This document shows, piece after piece, positions 1-10,051 of a stretch of 64,000 nucleotides of DNA (its first letter is position 1; each line of letters opens with the position of its first letter). The notes under the pieces are model-generated. The model had not been told where the DNA came from. It worked only from the letters and a program-made list of their open reading frames with translations, and did no database searches. This DNA comes from CAVZVZ01 sp963778895 (lineage in GTDB: Bacteria; Actinomycetota; Acidimicrobiia; Acidimicrobiales; Acidimicrobilacustridaceae), in the NCBI GenBank assembly GCA_963778895.1, contig CAVZVZ010000002.1, positions 186,001 through 250,000 on the forward strand, written 5' to 3'. The position numbers and the translations under genes were made by a program.

Positions 1-431
1 AATACGGACTCATGGCGGCGTACGCCGAGGGGCTCAACGTCTTGCACCACGCGGACGTCGGCAAGGCCGATCACAAGGTCGATGCCGAGAACACGCCGCT
101 GCGTGAGCCGAAGTACTACCAGTACGAGATCGACACCAAAGAGGTCGCCGAGGTGTGGCGGCGAGGGTCTGTTGTCGCATCGTGGCTGCTGGACCTCACA
201 GCCGCGGCCCTCGTCGACGACCCGTCGTTGGCGAGCTTCGAGGGTCGTGTGAGTGATTCGGGTGAGGGACGGTGGACGTCGATCGCGGCGATCGACGAGG
301 CCGCGCCCACTCCTGTGCTCACGACCGCGTTGTACTCGCGCTTCGCCTCGCGGGGCGAAGCAGACTTCGGCGACAAGATCCTGTCGGCCATGCGCAAGCA
401 GTTCGGCGGCCACGACGAACAGAAGCCCTGA
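1..431 (+). CDS. gnd: 6-phosphogluconate dehydrogenase, C-terminal part (cut by window edge)
   Basis: This is the last ~143 residues of the NAD(P)-dependent enzyme that decarboxylates 6-phosphogluconate to ribulose 5-phosphate in the pentose phosphate pathway. The reading frame is open from base 3 and begins inside the conserved YGLMAAYAEG segment, so the dinucleotide-binding domain lies outside the window. The all-helical C-terminal domain is visible, including VWRRGSVVASWL and the ending FASRG..LSAMRKQFGGH, which is typical of the short bacterial (about 300-residue) form. It sits 77 bases upstream of pgi on the same strand, which suggests a sugar-phosphate cluster. Recognition is by motif; cofactor preference cannot be judged. 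Confidence 0.93.
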   Translation, partial: YGLMAAYAEGLNVLHHADVGKADHKVDAENTPLREPKYYQYEIDTKEVAEVWRRGSVVASWLLDLTAAALVDDPSLASFEGRVSDSGEGRWTSIAAIDEAAPTPVLTTALYSRFASRGEADFGDKILSAMRKQFGGHDEQKP

Positions 432-452
432 GGAGTAACTGCTCCCGTGCCG

Positions 453-478
453 GCACGATCGGGCACGGCGGATCGTGC
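453..478 (+). terminator. Hairpin between gnd and pgi
   Basis: GCACGATC (453-460) and GATCGTGC (471-478) form a perfect 8-bp stem around a 10-base loop, 21 bases after the gnd stop. No T-tract follows, so it could be a weak terminator, an mRNA-stability element or an operator rather than a true intrinsic terminator. Confidence 0.35.
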
Positions 479-508
479 GACACGCGCCCGAGTGGAAGAA
501 TCGGCCCC

Positions 509-2163
509 ATGGCCATCAACACGACGCAAGAGTGGCGCGCCCTCGTCGACCACTACGAGAGCATCGAGGGAACGCATCTGCGCCAGCTGTTCGCGGCTGA
601 GCCGGATCGGGGCAAGACGATGCACCTAGAGGCGGGCAGCCTCTACCTGGACTACTCCAAGAACCGACTGACCAAGAAGACCCTCGAGCTCCTGGCCCAT
701 CTCGCGCGCGGTCGCGGGCGTCGAGGAACTGCGCGATGCGATGTTCGCCGGTGAGAAGATCAACGTCACCGAGCAACGTGCCGTGTTGCACACAGCCTTG
801 CGAGCGCCAGCCGAAGCGGTCATCGAAGTCGACGGTCACAACGTCGTGCCGGACGTCCACCGAGTGCTTCGCAAGATGCGGTCTTTCGCCGAATCGATCC
901 GCAGCGGTGCATGGACAGGCCATGCGGGCCAACGAATTCGGAACGTGGTCAACATCGGTATCGGGGGCAGCGACCTCGGCCCGCACATGGCGTACGAGGC
1001 GCTGATGGACTTCAGCGATCGCGACATCATGTGTCGTTTCGTGTCGAACGTGGACGGCAACGAGTTCTGGGAGCTCACGAACGACCTGGACCCGAACGAG
1101 ACGCTCTTCATCGTGTGCTCGAAGACTTTCACCACCCTCGAGACGATGACCAATGCGCATTCGGCTCGGCAGTGGGTCCTCGACACCGTGGGTGACACAG
1201 CCGCCGTCGCCAAGCATTTCGTGGCCGTGTCGACGAATGAGGAGGGAGTTCGCGAGTTCGGTATCGACCCGGCCAACATGTTCGAGTTCTGGGACTGGGT
1301 AGGTGGCCGCTACTCGTACGACTCGGCGATCGGGCTGTCGTTGATGATCGCCATCGGACCTGACCCATTCGACGACATGCTGCGCGGACTCCGGCTCATG
1401 GACGATCACTTCCGGTCCGCGCCCATCGAGCAGAACATGCCGATGCTGCTCGGACTGATCGCGGTTTGGTACAACAACTTCTTCGGTGCGCAGACCCTCG
1501 CGGTCTTGCCGTACAGCCACTACCTCTCGCGGCTCACGCCGTATTTCCAGCAGCTGGCCATGGAGAGCAACGGCAAGTCCGTCGATCGCCAAGGAAAGCC
1601 TGTCGGTGTCGAGACCGGCGAGATCGTGTGGGGTCAACCGGGCACGAACGGCCAGCACGCCTTCTACCAACTGATCCATCAAGGTACGAAGCTGGTTCCG
1701 TGCGATTTCATCGGTTTCGCCCGGCCCCGCCATGACCTCGGTGACCATCAGAACATCTTCATGGCGAACTACTTCGCGCAACCCGAGGCTCTGGCGTTCG
1801 GGAAGACGGCCGAGGAGGTGCGAGCAGAGGGTGTGGCGGAGGAGCGAGGTGCCGCACCGGACCTTCCCCGGGAATCGTCCGACCAACTCGATCCTCGTCG
1901 ACGAGCTGTCACCGTTCACGCTCGGCCAACTGATCGCGCTGTACGAGCACAAGACCTTCACCCAAGGAGCGATCTGGAACATCAACAGCTTCGACCAGTG
2001 GGGGGTCGAACTCGGCAAGCAACTGGCGCAGCGGATCATCCCCGAACTCGACACGCTCGACGATCCGGCGCTCACGCACGACAGCTCGACGAACACGCTG
2101 ATCCGGCGGTACCGAGCGCTGCGGCGCTACGGGCTCAGTCACCGAACTCGATCGTGTGCGTAG
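509..2163 (+). CDS. pgi: Glucose-6-phosphate isomerase (two frame breaks)
   Basis: It interconverts glucose 6-phosphate and fructose 6-phosphate in the cytosol. The product is about 550 residues, normal for the E. coli-like family. Visible elements are GIGGSDLGPHMAYEAL, the PGI signature WVGGRYSYDSAIGLS, the MESNGKS active-site segment, GQPGTNGQHAFYQLIHQGT with the catalytic histidine, and SFDQWGVELGKQLA. The start ATG at 509 gives the expected N-terminus. The frame changes near 715 (before VEELRDAMFAGEK) and near 1840 (before PHRTFPGNRPTN). The end after HDSSTNTLIRRYRALR is fuzzy and overlaps the convergent AMMECR1 gene by about 25 bases. The gene is essential in most bacteria, so the breaks are probably sequence errors. 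Confidence 0.93.
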
Positions 2164-2701
2164 CGGTAGACCACGAGCAACGCGGGTGCCACTGGCGCGG
2201 GCGGAACCCCGCCTTCTGCCACAGCATGGCGAGAAACGAGTCGCCGTCGGGTACTTGCTCCCACACCGACGGCAGGAAGGTGGCGCGACTGCCGGCGATA
2301 GGCCACCAGGATTCCGTCGCCGCGTCGTACGCTCGCCTCGATCTGGGCGAAGGACGTGAACGCGTCGAGCGGCTCGAGCGGCCCGAGCACCGAGACCTTC
2401 ACGGTCAGCTGCCCGAAGTCCTCGACGTGACCGCGGGAAGTCGAGGGATCCGCGAAGGCGGCTGCCTCCGGCGTTGGTGGCCACGTCATCGCGAGCGGTC
2501 GGCGTGGTTCGAGTGAGCCGATGCAGCCCAACAGCGACATCGCCGACGCAGGGTCACGAACGAGGCGCCGTGGCTGGGCGAGGCGTGGCGAGCAAATCAT
2601 CGAGCGCGGCGACCAGCCGCGTTCACCGTCGAGGCCACGGCGGACGACCTCGCGCGCCAATCGGATCAGCAGATGCCTGCTCGGCCGGTGCAGGCTCGGG
2701 C
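2135..2701 (-). CDS. AmmeMemoRadiSam system protein A (AMMECR1 domain), several frame breaks
   Basis: This is the AMMECR1-domain member of a widespread three-gene set (AMMECR1, Memo, radical SAM) with no settled function. Pieces are recognisable in all three reverse frames. They are HLLIRLAREVVRRGLDG at the N-terminus, the core GCIGSLEPRRPLA, EDFGQLTVKVSVLGPLEPL in the middle, and FLPSVWEQVPDGDSFLAML..KAGF near the end. At least four single-base frame changes are needed to join them. It begins directly after the Memo stop at 2702, which implies translational coupling, but no ATG is evident and the start is approximate. It is convergent with pgi. Confidence 0.75.
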
Positions 2702-3522
2702 TCAGGTGACGGTGAACGCACCGTAGCCAACGACCTTGGCCCGATCGCCGCCGGTGTCGCCCGAGCTCCGGAGGTCGAGCAACTCGATGTCGAGCCCGGC
2801 GCGCCGACTCAGTTCGAGCAGCCCGCGCAGCGGATACGCGCCGCACGCGTCGGCCGGCACCGATCGCCTCGACGTCCTCGCCTGACGATCGGCTCCGCGG
2901 TGCGCAGGTCGATCTCGGCCGCCGTCGCGTAGTCGTGGTAGTGGCTGAGGTCGGTGCTGATGACCACGAGCGTCTCGCTGCCGCCCCACAACGCGGCGAG
3001 CACGTCGGCGACGCTCGAGCGCCGAGGCTCGGCCGACCACGATCGGGACCAAGCGCCATTCGTCGCCGAGTACGTGTTGCAGGAAGGGCACTTGCACCTC
3101 GAGCGAGTGCTCGTCGGCGTGCGGACGATCGTCGACCACGACGCCGGGGAGCGTTCGTGAGGTGCTGACGGGCTGCATCGTCGATGATCGACATCGCCGA
3201 GGGGTGTGGCGAACGCATCCACCGAGGGCACGGCGAGGCCCGCGAACGGCACGCGATGGGATGGGCCGATCACCACCACCCGTTCGATTGTCCTGTCGAC
3301 GCGCTTCGATGGCGCGGTAGGCCGTCGCCGCGATCGGGCCGGAGTAGATGTAGCCGGCGTGTGGCACCACGATCGCTTTGACAGGTGGCGCGTGCGGGGA
3401 GCGGACCGGCGCGCTCGCGAGGAGTTGGTCGAGCGTCGCCCTCAAGCGGTCAGGGTCTGCGGGATAGAAGGTCCCGGCCACGACGGCGGGTCGGACGCGA
3501 CGACTGGCGCGTTTCGGCTCAT

Positions 3523-3526
<4 letters not shown>
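2702..3526 (-). CDS. AmmeMemoRadiSam system protein B (Memo family), several frame breaks
   Basis: Memo proteins adopt a fold related to class III extradiol dioxygenases and keep a metal-binding histidine set. The N-terminus RPAVVAGTFYPADPDRLRA is followed by VVPHAGYIYSGPIAATAYRA, then VIGPSHRVPFAG, HSLEVQVPFLQHVLGD, and STDLSHYHDY, so the PHAGY, GPSHR and DLSHY histidine motifs are all present. These pieces alternate between two reverse frames, giving about four frame changes (near 3290, 3170, 3020 and 2890). The start ATG at 3526 overlaps the stop of the radical SAM gene (ATGA). The chemical reaction is unknown for bacterial members. Confidence 0.82.
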
Positions 3527-4628
<1,102 letters not shown>

Positions 4629-4753
4629 CGCTTCGCCCAGGGTAGGGAGCCATCGGGGGCTTGCACAGCGTGTGCGCGAGACTGCCCGGACGAAAACGAA
4701 CGCCAGCGGTTCTGTCCGGCCACGACGGGGCGGGCTCTGGCGGGAAGGTAGCC

Positions 4754-5533
4754 ATGAAGGTTCTCGGCATTGACATCGGCGGCACCGGCATCAAAGGGGC
4801 CGTCGTCGACACGAAACACGGGGTGTTGAAGACCGATCGACTCCGCCTCCTGACGCCGCACCCGGCCCAGCCCGAAGCCGTGGCCGAGGTCGTGCAGACC
4901 CTGACTCGGCATTTCGACTGGAGCGGATCTGTGGGCTGCACCTTCCCGGGTGTCACGAAGGGGGGCACGATCCACACCGCCGCCAACCTGGTGCCCGAGT
5001 GGGTGGGGGTGGACGCGGCAGGGCTCTTCGGGGACGCAACCGGCTGCCACGTGACGGTGCTCAACGATGCCGACGCCGCGGGGCTGGCCGAGGTCGCGTT
5101 CGGTGCCGCGAGGGGTAACGACGGGCTGGTGTTGATGGTCACACTCGGCACCGGGATCGGGTCCGCGCTCGTGCATGGCGGACGATTGGTCCCGAACACC
5201 GAGTTCGGCCACGTTGCCCTTCATGGCGATGACGCCGAGAAGTATGCGGCCGATTTGGTGCGCGAGCGCGAGAACCTCTCCTACGACGATTGGGGTGCGC
5301 GGGTCGGTGAGTATCTCCGCATGATCGAGAACCTGTTGTGGCCCGATCTGTTCGTCCTGGGTGGAGGTATCAGCAAGAAGGCCGACAAGTTCGAGGAGTA
5401 CCTGAGCTGTCGCACTCCGGTCGTGCCGGCGCGACTGCTCAACCAGGCCGGGATCGTCGGCGCGGCGCTAGAGGCCGCCCGGGCCGCGGATCGCCGCAGG
5501 TCCAAGCACAAGGACAAAGACAAGAAGAGGTGA
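4754..5533 (+). CDS. ppgK: Polyphosphate glucokinase (ROK family)
   Basis: It phosphorylates glucose to glucose 6-phosphate using inorganic polyphosphate (and usually ATP) and feeds the pgi reaction encoded just upstream. The 259-residue product starts at ATG 4754 behind GGAAGG. It has the phosphate-binding GIDIGGTGIKGA at residues 4-15, LNDADAAGLAEVAFG near 110, GTGIGSALVHGG near 136, and EFGHVALHGDDAEKYAAD near 155, a segment characteristic of actinobacterial PPGK rather than other ROK sugar kinases. The lysine-rich tail (HKDKDKKR) is unusual but common in this lineage. The frame is intact. It lies divergent from the AmmeMemoRadiSam genes. Confidence 0.94.
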   Translation: MKVLGIDIGGTGIKGAVVDTKHGVLKTDRLRLLTPHPAQPEAVAEVVQTLTRHFDWSGSVGCTFPGVTKGGTIHTAANLVPEWVGVDAAGLFGDATGCHVTVLNDADAAGLAEVAFGAARGNDGLVLMVTLGTGIGSALVHGGRLVPNTEFGHVALHGDDAEKYAADLVRERENLSYDDWGARVGEYLRMIENLLWPDLFVLGGGISKKADKFEEYLSCRTPVVPARLLNQAGIVGAALEAARAADRRRSKHKDKDKKR

Positions 5534-5574
5534 TCACCCCACTCTTGTCGTGGCCGAGCGGATCGGGGTGACCG

Positions 5575-6184
5575 CTACCTCGTCGAGCTGAGTCCAGCCT
5601 CGCGGCGGTAGCCCTCGATCGACACCTGCATCAAGTGGACGAGGCGCGCCTTCGCGTCCGCCGGGTCGAGCATCTGGGCGATGGCAAGGGATGTGATGCC
5701 GTGCACGAGGGCCCACACCTCCCGGGCGATGGCGTCGGCATCACCGACGATGGCGCCGGCATCGATGCCGCGTTGCACGAGCACGATCACGTCGCCGAGG
5801 GTGCTGAGGGCGAAGGCCACGTCGTCGGGCTCCGGTGTGAACTCCTGCAGGGACCGATGGAACATGACGTCGTAGAGGTGCGGGTTGGCCAACCCGTTCT
5901 CGAAGTACACGAGGCCGATGGTCTGCAGATCGGCAACGGGGATCGGCGGTTCGGGCCATGGCGTTCTGGCGGTCGGCCAGCCGGCGGAAACCCTCGAGGT
6001 AGACCGCCCGGACGACCTGCTCCTTGGAGCCGAGCAGGCTGTAGATCGCGGTGGTCGATGTGCCGACCTCCCGGGCTATGCGGCGGGTGCTCAAGGCGTG
6101 GGGGCCCTCGTCGGCCAGCAGGCGGGCGGCCGCCTCGATCAACTCGGTGCGCACGGCGTCGTCATGAATTTTCGGGCGGGGCAC
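5575..6184 (-). CDS. TetR/AcrR family transcriptional regulator (one frame break)
   Basis: It is a one-component repressor of about 200 residues. The N-terminal helix-turn-helix reads ELIEAAARLLADEGPHALS, then TRRIAREVGTSTTAIYSLLG and SKEQVVRAVYLEGF. The C-terminal ligand domain (LYDVMFHRSLQEFTPEPDD..., HGITSLAIAQMLD) resembles the WHG-type TetR C-terminal domain. The frame changes near 5945. The start is taken as GTG 6184 because the preceding frame is open but would run into the divergent promoter. It is divergent from the carotenoid oxygenase with a perfect palindrome between them, so it probably controls that gene and itself. The ligand is unknown. Confidence 0.87.
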
Positions 6185-6207
6185 CTTGACAGGGTAGTCC
6201 GTTACGG

Positions 6208-6219
6208 TGTTACGTAACA
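6208..6219. promoter_or_regulatory. Perfect palindrome, candidate TetR operator
   Basis: TGTTACGTAACA is a perfect 12-bp palindrome with further GTTAC/GTTAT half-sites at 6201 and 6222. It lies in the 67-base gap between the divergent TetR gene (start 6184) and the carotenoid oxygenase (start 6252), the usual location of an autoregulatory operator. Binding is inferred from position and symmetry only. Confidence 0.6.
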
Positions 6220-6251
6220 GCGTTATCAATGTCTCCGACGGAGGTCTTCCC

Positions 6252-7598
6252 ATGCCGAGCCGCTACCAGCAGGGCAACTTCGCACCGGTCGAGCTCGAGA
6301 TCAGTGCGTACGACCTCGAGGTCGAGGGCGCGCTGCCTCCCGACCTCGCCGGTCGCTATGTGCGCACGGGGCCGAACCCGATCGACGCTCATGGTCCCGT
6401 CGACCACTGGTTCGTCGGTGACGGGATGGTCCACGGGGTACGCCTCGAGGACGGACAGGCCAAGTGGTACCGCAATCGTTATGTGCAGAGCGCGGCCGCG
6501 TCCCAGTGGAAGGGTGTGCCGGAGGTCGGCGGCCCGAGCAACGGATTGGACGGTTCGGGCAACACCAACGTCGTGCACCACGCGGGTCGGATCGTCGCCC
6601 TGAACGAGGTCACGATGCCCTATGAGCTCACGCCCGAGCTCGAGACCGTGGCGCGTATCGACTTCGGTGGACCACTTCCGGCCGGGCTCACGGCCCACCC
6701 GAAGTTCGACCCGGACACCGGTGAGATGCACGTGATGGCTTACTTCTTCACCGAGCCGTACCTGCGCTACCACGTCATCGATGCCGCGGGTCGGTTGATC
6801 CGCACCGAGGAGATCGATGTCGGCGGGCCGGTGATGGTGCACGACATGGGGCTCACCGAATCGAGCGTGATCGTGTTCGACCTGCCCGTGGTGTTCGACA
6901 TGGAGCTGGCCGCGGCGGGTCGCAGGCTGCCGTACCGGTGGGATGCCGACTACAACGCTCGCGTCGGCGTCATGCCTCGCAACGGAACCGCCTCCGACAC
7001 TCGATGGATCGAGATCGATCCGTGTTACGTGTTCCATCCCTTGAACGCGTACGACGACGGTACGAACGTCGTCATCGACGTGGTGCGTTACGACACGATG
7101 TTCGCCGTCGACCTCGATGGGCCGACCGACACGACCCAGACCTTCGATCGTTGGACGATCGACCCGGCCGCCGGCAAGGTGCTCACCGATCGTCTCGACG
7201 ACCGCCCGCAGGAGTTCCCACGTGCCGACGAGCGGCTCGCGAGCAAGAGGCATCGCTTTGGCTATGCCCTCGGCGGCGTGCTCGGCGAGCTCGACGGCGG
7301 GATGGAGCGCTCGACCGCCGTACTGAAGCACGACCTGCAGACCGGTGAGACCGAAGAACTTCCGCTCGGCCCCGGCCGCATCGGTGGCGAGTTCGTGTTC
7401 GTACCCGCCGCTGACGACGCCGGCGAGGACGACGGCTGGCTGCTCGGTTACGTGTACGACTCGGCGACGGACAAGAGCGAACTGCTCGTGCTCGACGCGC
7501 ACGACCTCGGCTCCGGGCCGGTTGCGCGCGTTGCGCTGCCCGTTCGTGTGCCGGCGGGGTTCCACGGCAACTGGATCCCCGACACCGCCCTGGCGTAG
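6252..7598 (+). CDS. Carotenoid oxygenase family protein
   Basis: It is a non-haem iron(II) dioxygenase of the carotenoid/stilbene cleavage family, 448 residues and intact. The start ATG 6252 follows GGAGG at 6240-6244. The N-terminal GRYVRTGPNPIDAHGP and WFVGDGMVHGVRLEDG are typical. Four iron-ligand histidines can be placed: GLTAHPKFD, VMVHDMGLTESS, CYVFHPLNAYDDG and, near the C-terminus, VPAGFHGNWIPD. No signal peptide is visible, so it is likely cytosolic or membrane-attached. It is paired with the divergent TetR gene. Whether the substrate is a carotenoid, apocarotenal or lignin-type stilbene cannot be told from sequence. Confidence 0.93.
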   Translation: MPSRYQQGNFAPVELEISAYDLEVEGALPPDLAGRYVRTGPNPIDAHGPVDHWFVGDGMVHGVRLEDGQAKWYRNRYVQSAAASQWKGVPEVGGPSNGLDGSGNTNVVHHAGRIVALNEVTMPYELTPELETVARIDFGGPLPAGLTAHPKFDPDTGEMHVMAYFFTEPYLRYHVIDAAGRLIRTEEIDVGGPVMVHDMGLTESSVIVFDLPVVFDMELAAAGRRLPYRWDADYNARVGVMPRNGTASDTRWIEIDPCYVFHPLNAYDDGTNVVIDVVRYDTMFAVDLDGPTDTTQTFDRWTIDPAAGKVLTDRLDDRPQEFPRADERLASKRHRFGYALGGVLGELDGGMERSTAVLKHDLQTGETEELPLGPGRIGGEFVFVPAADDAGEDDGWLLGYVYDSATDKSELLVLDAHDLGSGPVARVALPVRVPAGFHGNWIPDTALA

Positions 7599-7705
7599 CT
7601 GCCGGCCCACGCACCCGTACCGAGTGCGAACTTGGTGCAGATCCGGTTGCCAGGGGTCCTCAGTATCCCGGCCCGGTGGCGCGGTGGCTATTAACGTTCC
7701 CGGCC

Positions 7706-8194
7706 ATGGAGGTCCTGCTGATTGTCCTGGCCGTCGTCGTCGTGATCGGCATCATCGTCGCGCTCGCTTTGAACCCGGTCGTGCGCAAAGCCAATGATCA
7801 GGCGATCGCGCGGTGTTGGGAGCGCTTGGGTCGAGACCGCATTCAGGTCATCGAACCGCGGTCCGTCGGCTTCGCGACTGATCCTGAGGATGCGGGCGGC
7901 TTGCGAGGCCAAGGTTGTCTCGCGGTGAACGACACCGAGCTCTTGTTCGTCACGACGGGCAAGCAGAAGGAGTTCGCCATCCCGAGATCGGCGATCACCG
8001 CTGTCGAGTCGTCCGGCGATCCCCGTTCACCGGTGAAGGCAACGCTGATGGTGTCCTACACCGACGCGGAACATGGCGACGTGACCGCGTCGTGGCGGTT
8101 GCCGGACATGCCGGACTGGCTCACGGCCCTCGGCTACGACTGGGGCCCGGAAGGCCCGCCCCCGAAGGAAGCCGACGACGAAGACGCGGGCTGA
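7706..8194 (+). CDS. Small membrane-anchored protein of unknown function (PH-like domain)
   Basis: The 162-residue protein starts with a hydrophobic helix (MEVLLIVLAVVVVIGIIVAL) and continues as a soluble domain with GGLRGQGCLAVNDTELLFVT, KEFAIPRSAITAVESS and ATLMVSYTDAEHGDVTASWRL. This strand pattern resembles the bacterial PH/GRAM-like membrane-protein fold. The C-terminus is acidic (PPPKEADDEDAG). ATG 7706 is preferred over an upstream in-frame codon at 7676 because the helix then sits at the N-terminus. It is convergent with the enoyl-CoA hydratase 8 bases away. No function is assigned. Confidence 0.75.
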   Translation: MEVLLIVLAVVVVIGIIVALALNPVVRKANDQAIARCWERLGRDRIQVIEPRSVGFATDPEDAGGLRGQGCLAVNDTELLFVTTGKQKEFAIPRSAITAVESSGDPRSPVKATLMVSYTDAEHGDVTASWRLPDMPDWLTALGYDWGPEGPPPKEADDEDAG

Positions 8195-8202
8195 GGCCTT
8201 CC

Positions 8203-9037
8203 TCACCAGCCCTTGAACTGAGGATCGCGTCGTTCCATGAACGACAACATGCCCTCGCGCGAGTCCTCGGTGTTCGTCACCAACTCCTGAGCGAAGGCTT
8301 CCTCGTCCATCGCCGTCTGCCGATCGGATTCGAAGGATCGGTTGAGGAGCCACTTCGTCATGGCGATGGCGCGCGTCGGCGCCTCGGCGAGACGAGCGGC
8401 CAACTCGGCGGCGCTCGATTGCAGTTCGGCTGCAGGAACCACGCGGTTCGCGATGCCCAAGCGTTCAGCTGCTTCGGCCGAGACGTCGTCGCCGAGGAAC
8501 ATGATCTCCTTGGCCCGGTGGAGTCCGACGAGACGCGGCAACAGGTAGGCGCCGCCCGCGTCGGGCATGATCCCGCGCCGTACGAACACCTCGATGAGCC
8601 GAGCGGTGTCGGCCATCACCACGAGGTCGCACGCCAGCACCAACTGTGCGCCACCACCCGCCGCCGTCCCGTTGATCGCGCCGACCACGGGCTTCTCGCA
8701 ATCGAGGATCGACCCGACCAGCTGCTGCCAGCCGAGTCGGATCATTCGTGCCGCATCGCCGACGGCGCGATCCGGTGCATCGTCCGGACGGGCCGCCTCG
8801 GGCGGTCGGGCGCCGCCAAGGGCGGCACCCGTGCAGAAGTGCCGTTCGCCGCTGGCCGTCAACACCACGGCGCGCACGCCGAGCCCCGCCGAAGCTTCGC
8901 GGAAGAGTGCGGCGATCCGATCCCGTCGGGCCGCCGCTCAATGCGTTGCCCTGTTCCGGTGTGTTGATGGTGATCCAGGCGACGCCGTCGTCGACGCGCC
9001 ATTGCACCTGCTCCTCGATGGGTGCTTCGTCAGTCAA
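8203..9037 (-). CDS. Enoyl-CoA hydratase/isomerase family protein (one frame break)
   Basis: It is a crotonase-fold enzyme of about 275 residues that hydrates or isomerises acyl-CoA thioesters. The N-terminus WRVDDGVAWITINTPEQGNAL is in one frame and, after a shift near 8935, the rest continues with VVLTASGERHFCTGAALGG (CoA-binding loop), KPVVGAINGTAAGGGAQLVLACDLVV (oxyanion hole) and the ending RREGML..MERRDPQFKGW-like segment. The likely start is TTG 9037. It faces the SDR/acyl-CoA dehydrogenase pair across an intergenic region carrying a TGAC-N6-GTCA site. The exact substrate is unknown. Confidence 0.9.
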
Positions 9038-9090
9038 AGCCTGACCTCTCGTTCGGCTCCGGTGGTGTCTCCTCGGCGGGCAATCTAATG

Positions 9091-9104
9091 TGACACGAAC
9101 GTCA
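9091..9104. promoter_or_regulatory. TGAC-N6-GTCA operator candidate (site 1 of 5)
   Basis: TGAC-ACGAAC-GTCA followed by GG lies between the divergent enoyl-CoA hydratase (start 9037) and SDR (start 9125), 20 bases before the SDR start. The same arms and the same 6-base spacing recur at 13975, 19432, 22716 and 50256, also in divergent promoter gaps, which suggests one TetR-type regulator. Confidence 0.55.
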
Positions 9105-9124
9105 GGTAGCAAGAGGAGTGACAC

Positions 9125-10045
9125 ATGGGGTTGTTCGACGGCAAGGTCGCGATCGTCACGGGTGCCGGTCGGGGGATCGGACGAGCCGAGGCGCTCCTGC
9201 TCGCGGCGGAAGGCGCCAAGGTCGTGGTGAACGACCTGGGTGGCGCGGCGACAGGTGAGGGGGCCGACAAGTCGCCGGCGGCGCAGGTGGTCGACGAGAT
9301 CGCCGAGGCCGGAGGCGAGGCCGTGGCCAACTTCGACGACATCGCGTCGTGGAGTGGTGCCGAGAACCTGATCCGCCAGGCGGTCGACACGTTCGGCAGC
9401 ATGGACGTGCTCGTGAACAACGCCGGCATCTTGCGCGACCGCATGAGCTTCTCGATGTCCGAGGACGAGTGGGACATCGTGGTCAACGTCCACCTGAAGG
9501 GCCACTTCTGCACGACACACTTTGCCGGCGTCCATTGGCGCCAGCTCGCCAAGGACACGGGCGATCCGGTCGACGGCGTCATCGTCAACACCGCGTCGGA
9601 GTCCGGTCTGTACGGCAACGCCGGCCAGGTGAACTACGCAGCGGCCAAGGCCGGCATCGCGGCCATGACGATCGTGGTGGCCCGTGAGCTCGAGCGCTAC
9701 GGCGTCCGGGTCAACTCCATTGCCCCCGTGGCCCGCACGCGCCTGACCGAGGCACTGGCCGGCGACTACATGACACCGAAAGAAGGCGACTTCGATCGCT
9801 TCGCTCCCGAGAACGTGGCCGCAGTGGCCTGCTGGCTCGCCAGCCCGCTGACCCGTGCGATCTCCGGCCAGGTCGTGAAGGTGCAGGGCGGTGTGGTGCA
9901 GCTGCTCGAGGGGTGGCGGCCGCTCACCGAGGCGACCGCCGACAAGCCGTGGACGATCGACGACGTCGAAGGCGTGCGCGAGATCCTCTTCTCCAAGTCC
10001 GACGGCTCGATACCGCCGTTCTTCTTCGAGAGCCCGGAGGCATAG
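9125..10045 (+). CDS. SDR family oxidoreductase (3-hydroxyacyl-CoA dehydrogenase-like)
   Basis: It is an NAD(P)-dependent short-chain dehydrogenase, 306 residues and intact. It has the Rossmann TGAGRGIGRAEALLLA, VVVNDLGGAATGEG (an acidic/Asn loop typical of the HSD17B4/MFE-2-like SDRs), the NNAGILRD motif, the serine in NTASESGLYG and the YAAAKAG catalytic Tyr-Lys. The C-terminal ~50 residues extend past the core and end PPFFFESPEA. The ATG follows AGAGGAG with good spacing. The next gene, an acyl-CoA dehydrogenase, starts 6 bases after its stop, so a shared beta-oxidation-type role is likely. It is closely similar in motif layout to the SDR at 28844. Confidence 0.92.
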   Translation: MGLFDGKVAIVTGAGRGIGRAEALLLAAEGAKVVVNDLGGAATGEGADKSPAAQVVDEIAEAGGEAVANFDDIASWSGAENLIRQAVDTFGSMDVLVNNAGILRDRMSFSMSEDEWDIVVNVHLKGHFCTTHFAGVHWRQLAKDTGDPVDGVIVNTASESGLYGNAGQVNYAAAKAGIAAMTIVVARELERYGVRVNSIAPVARTRLTEALAGDYMTPKEGDFDRFAPENVAAVACWLASPLTRAISGQVVKVQGGVVQLLEGWRPLTEATADKPWTIDDVEGVREILFSKSDGSIPPFFFESPEA

Positions 10046-10051
10046 CGGGTC

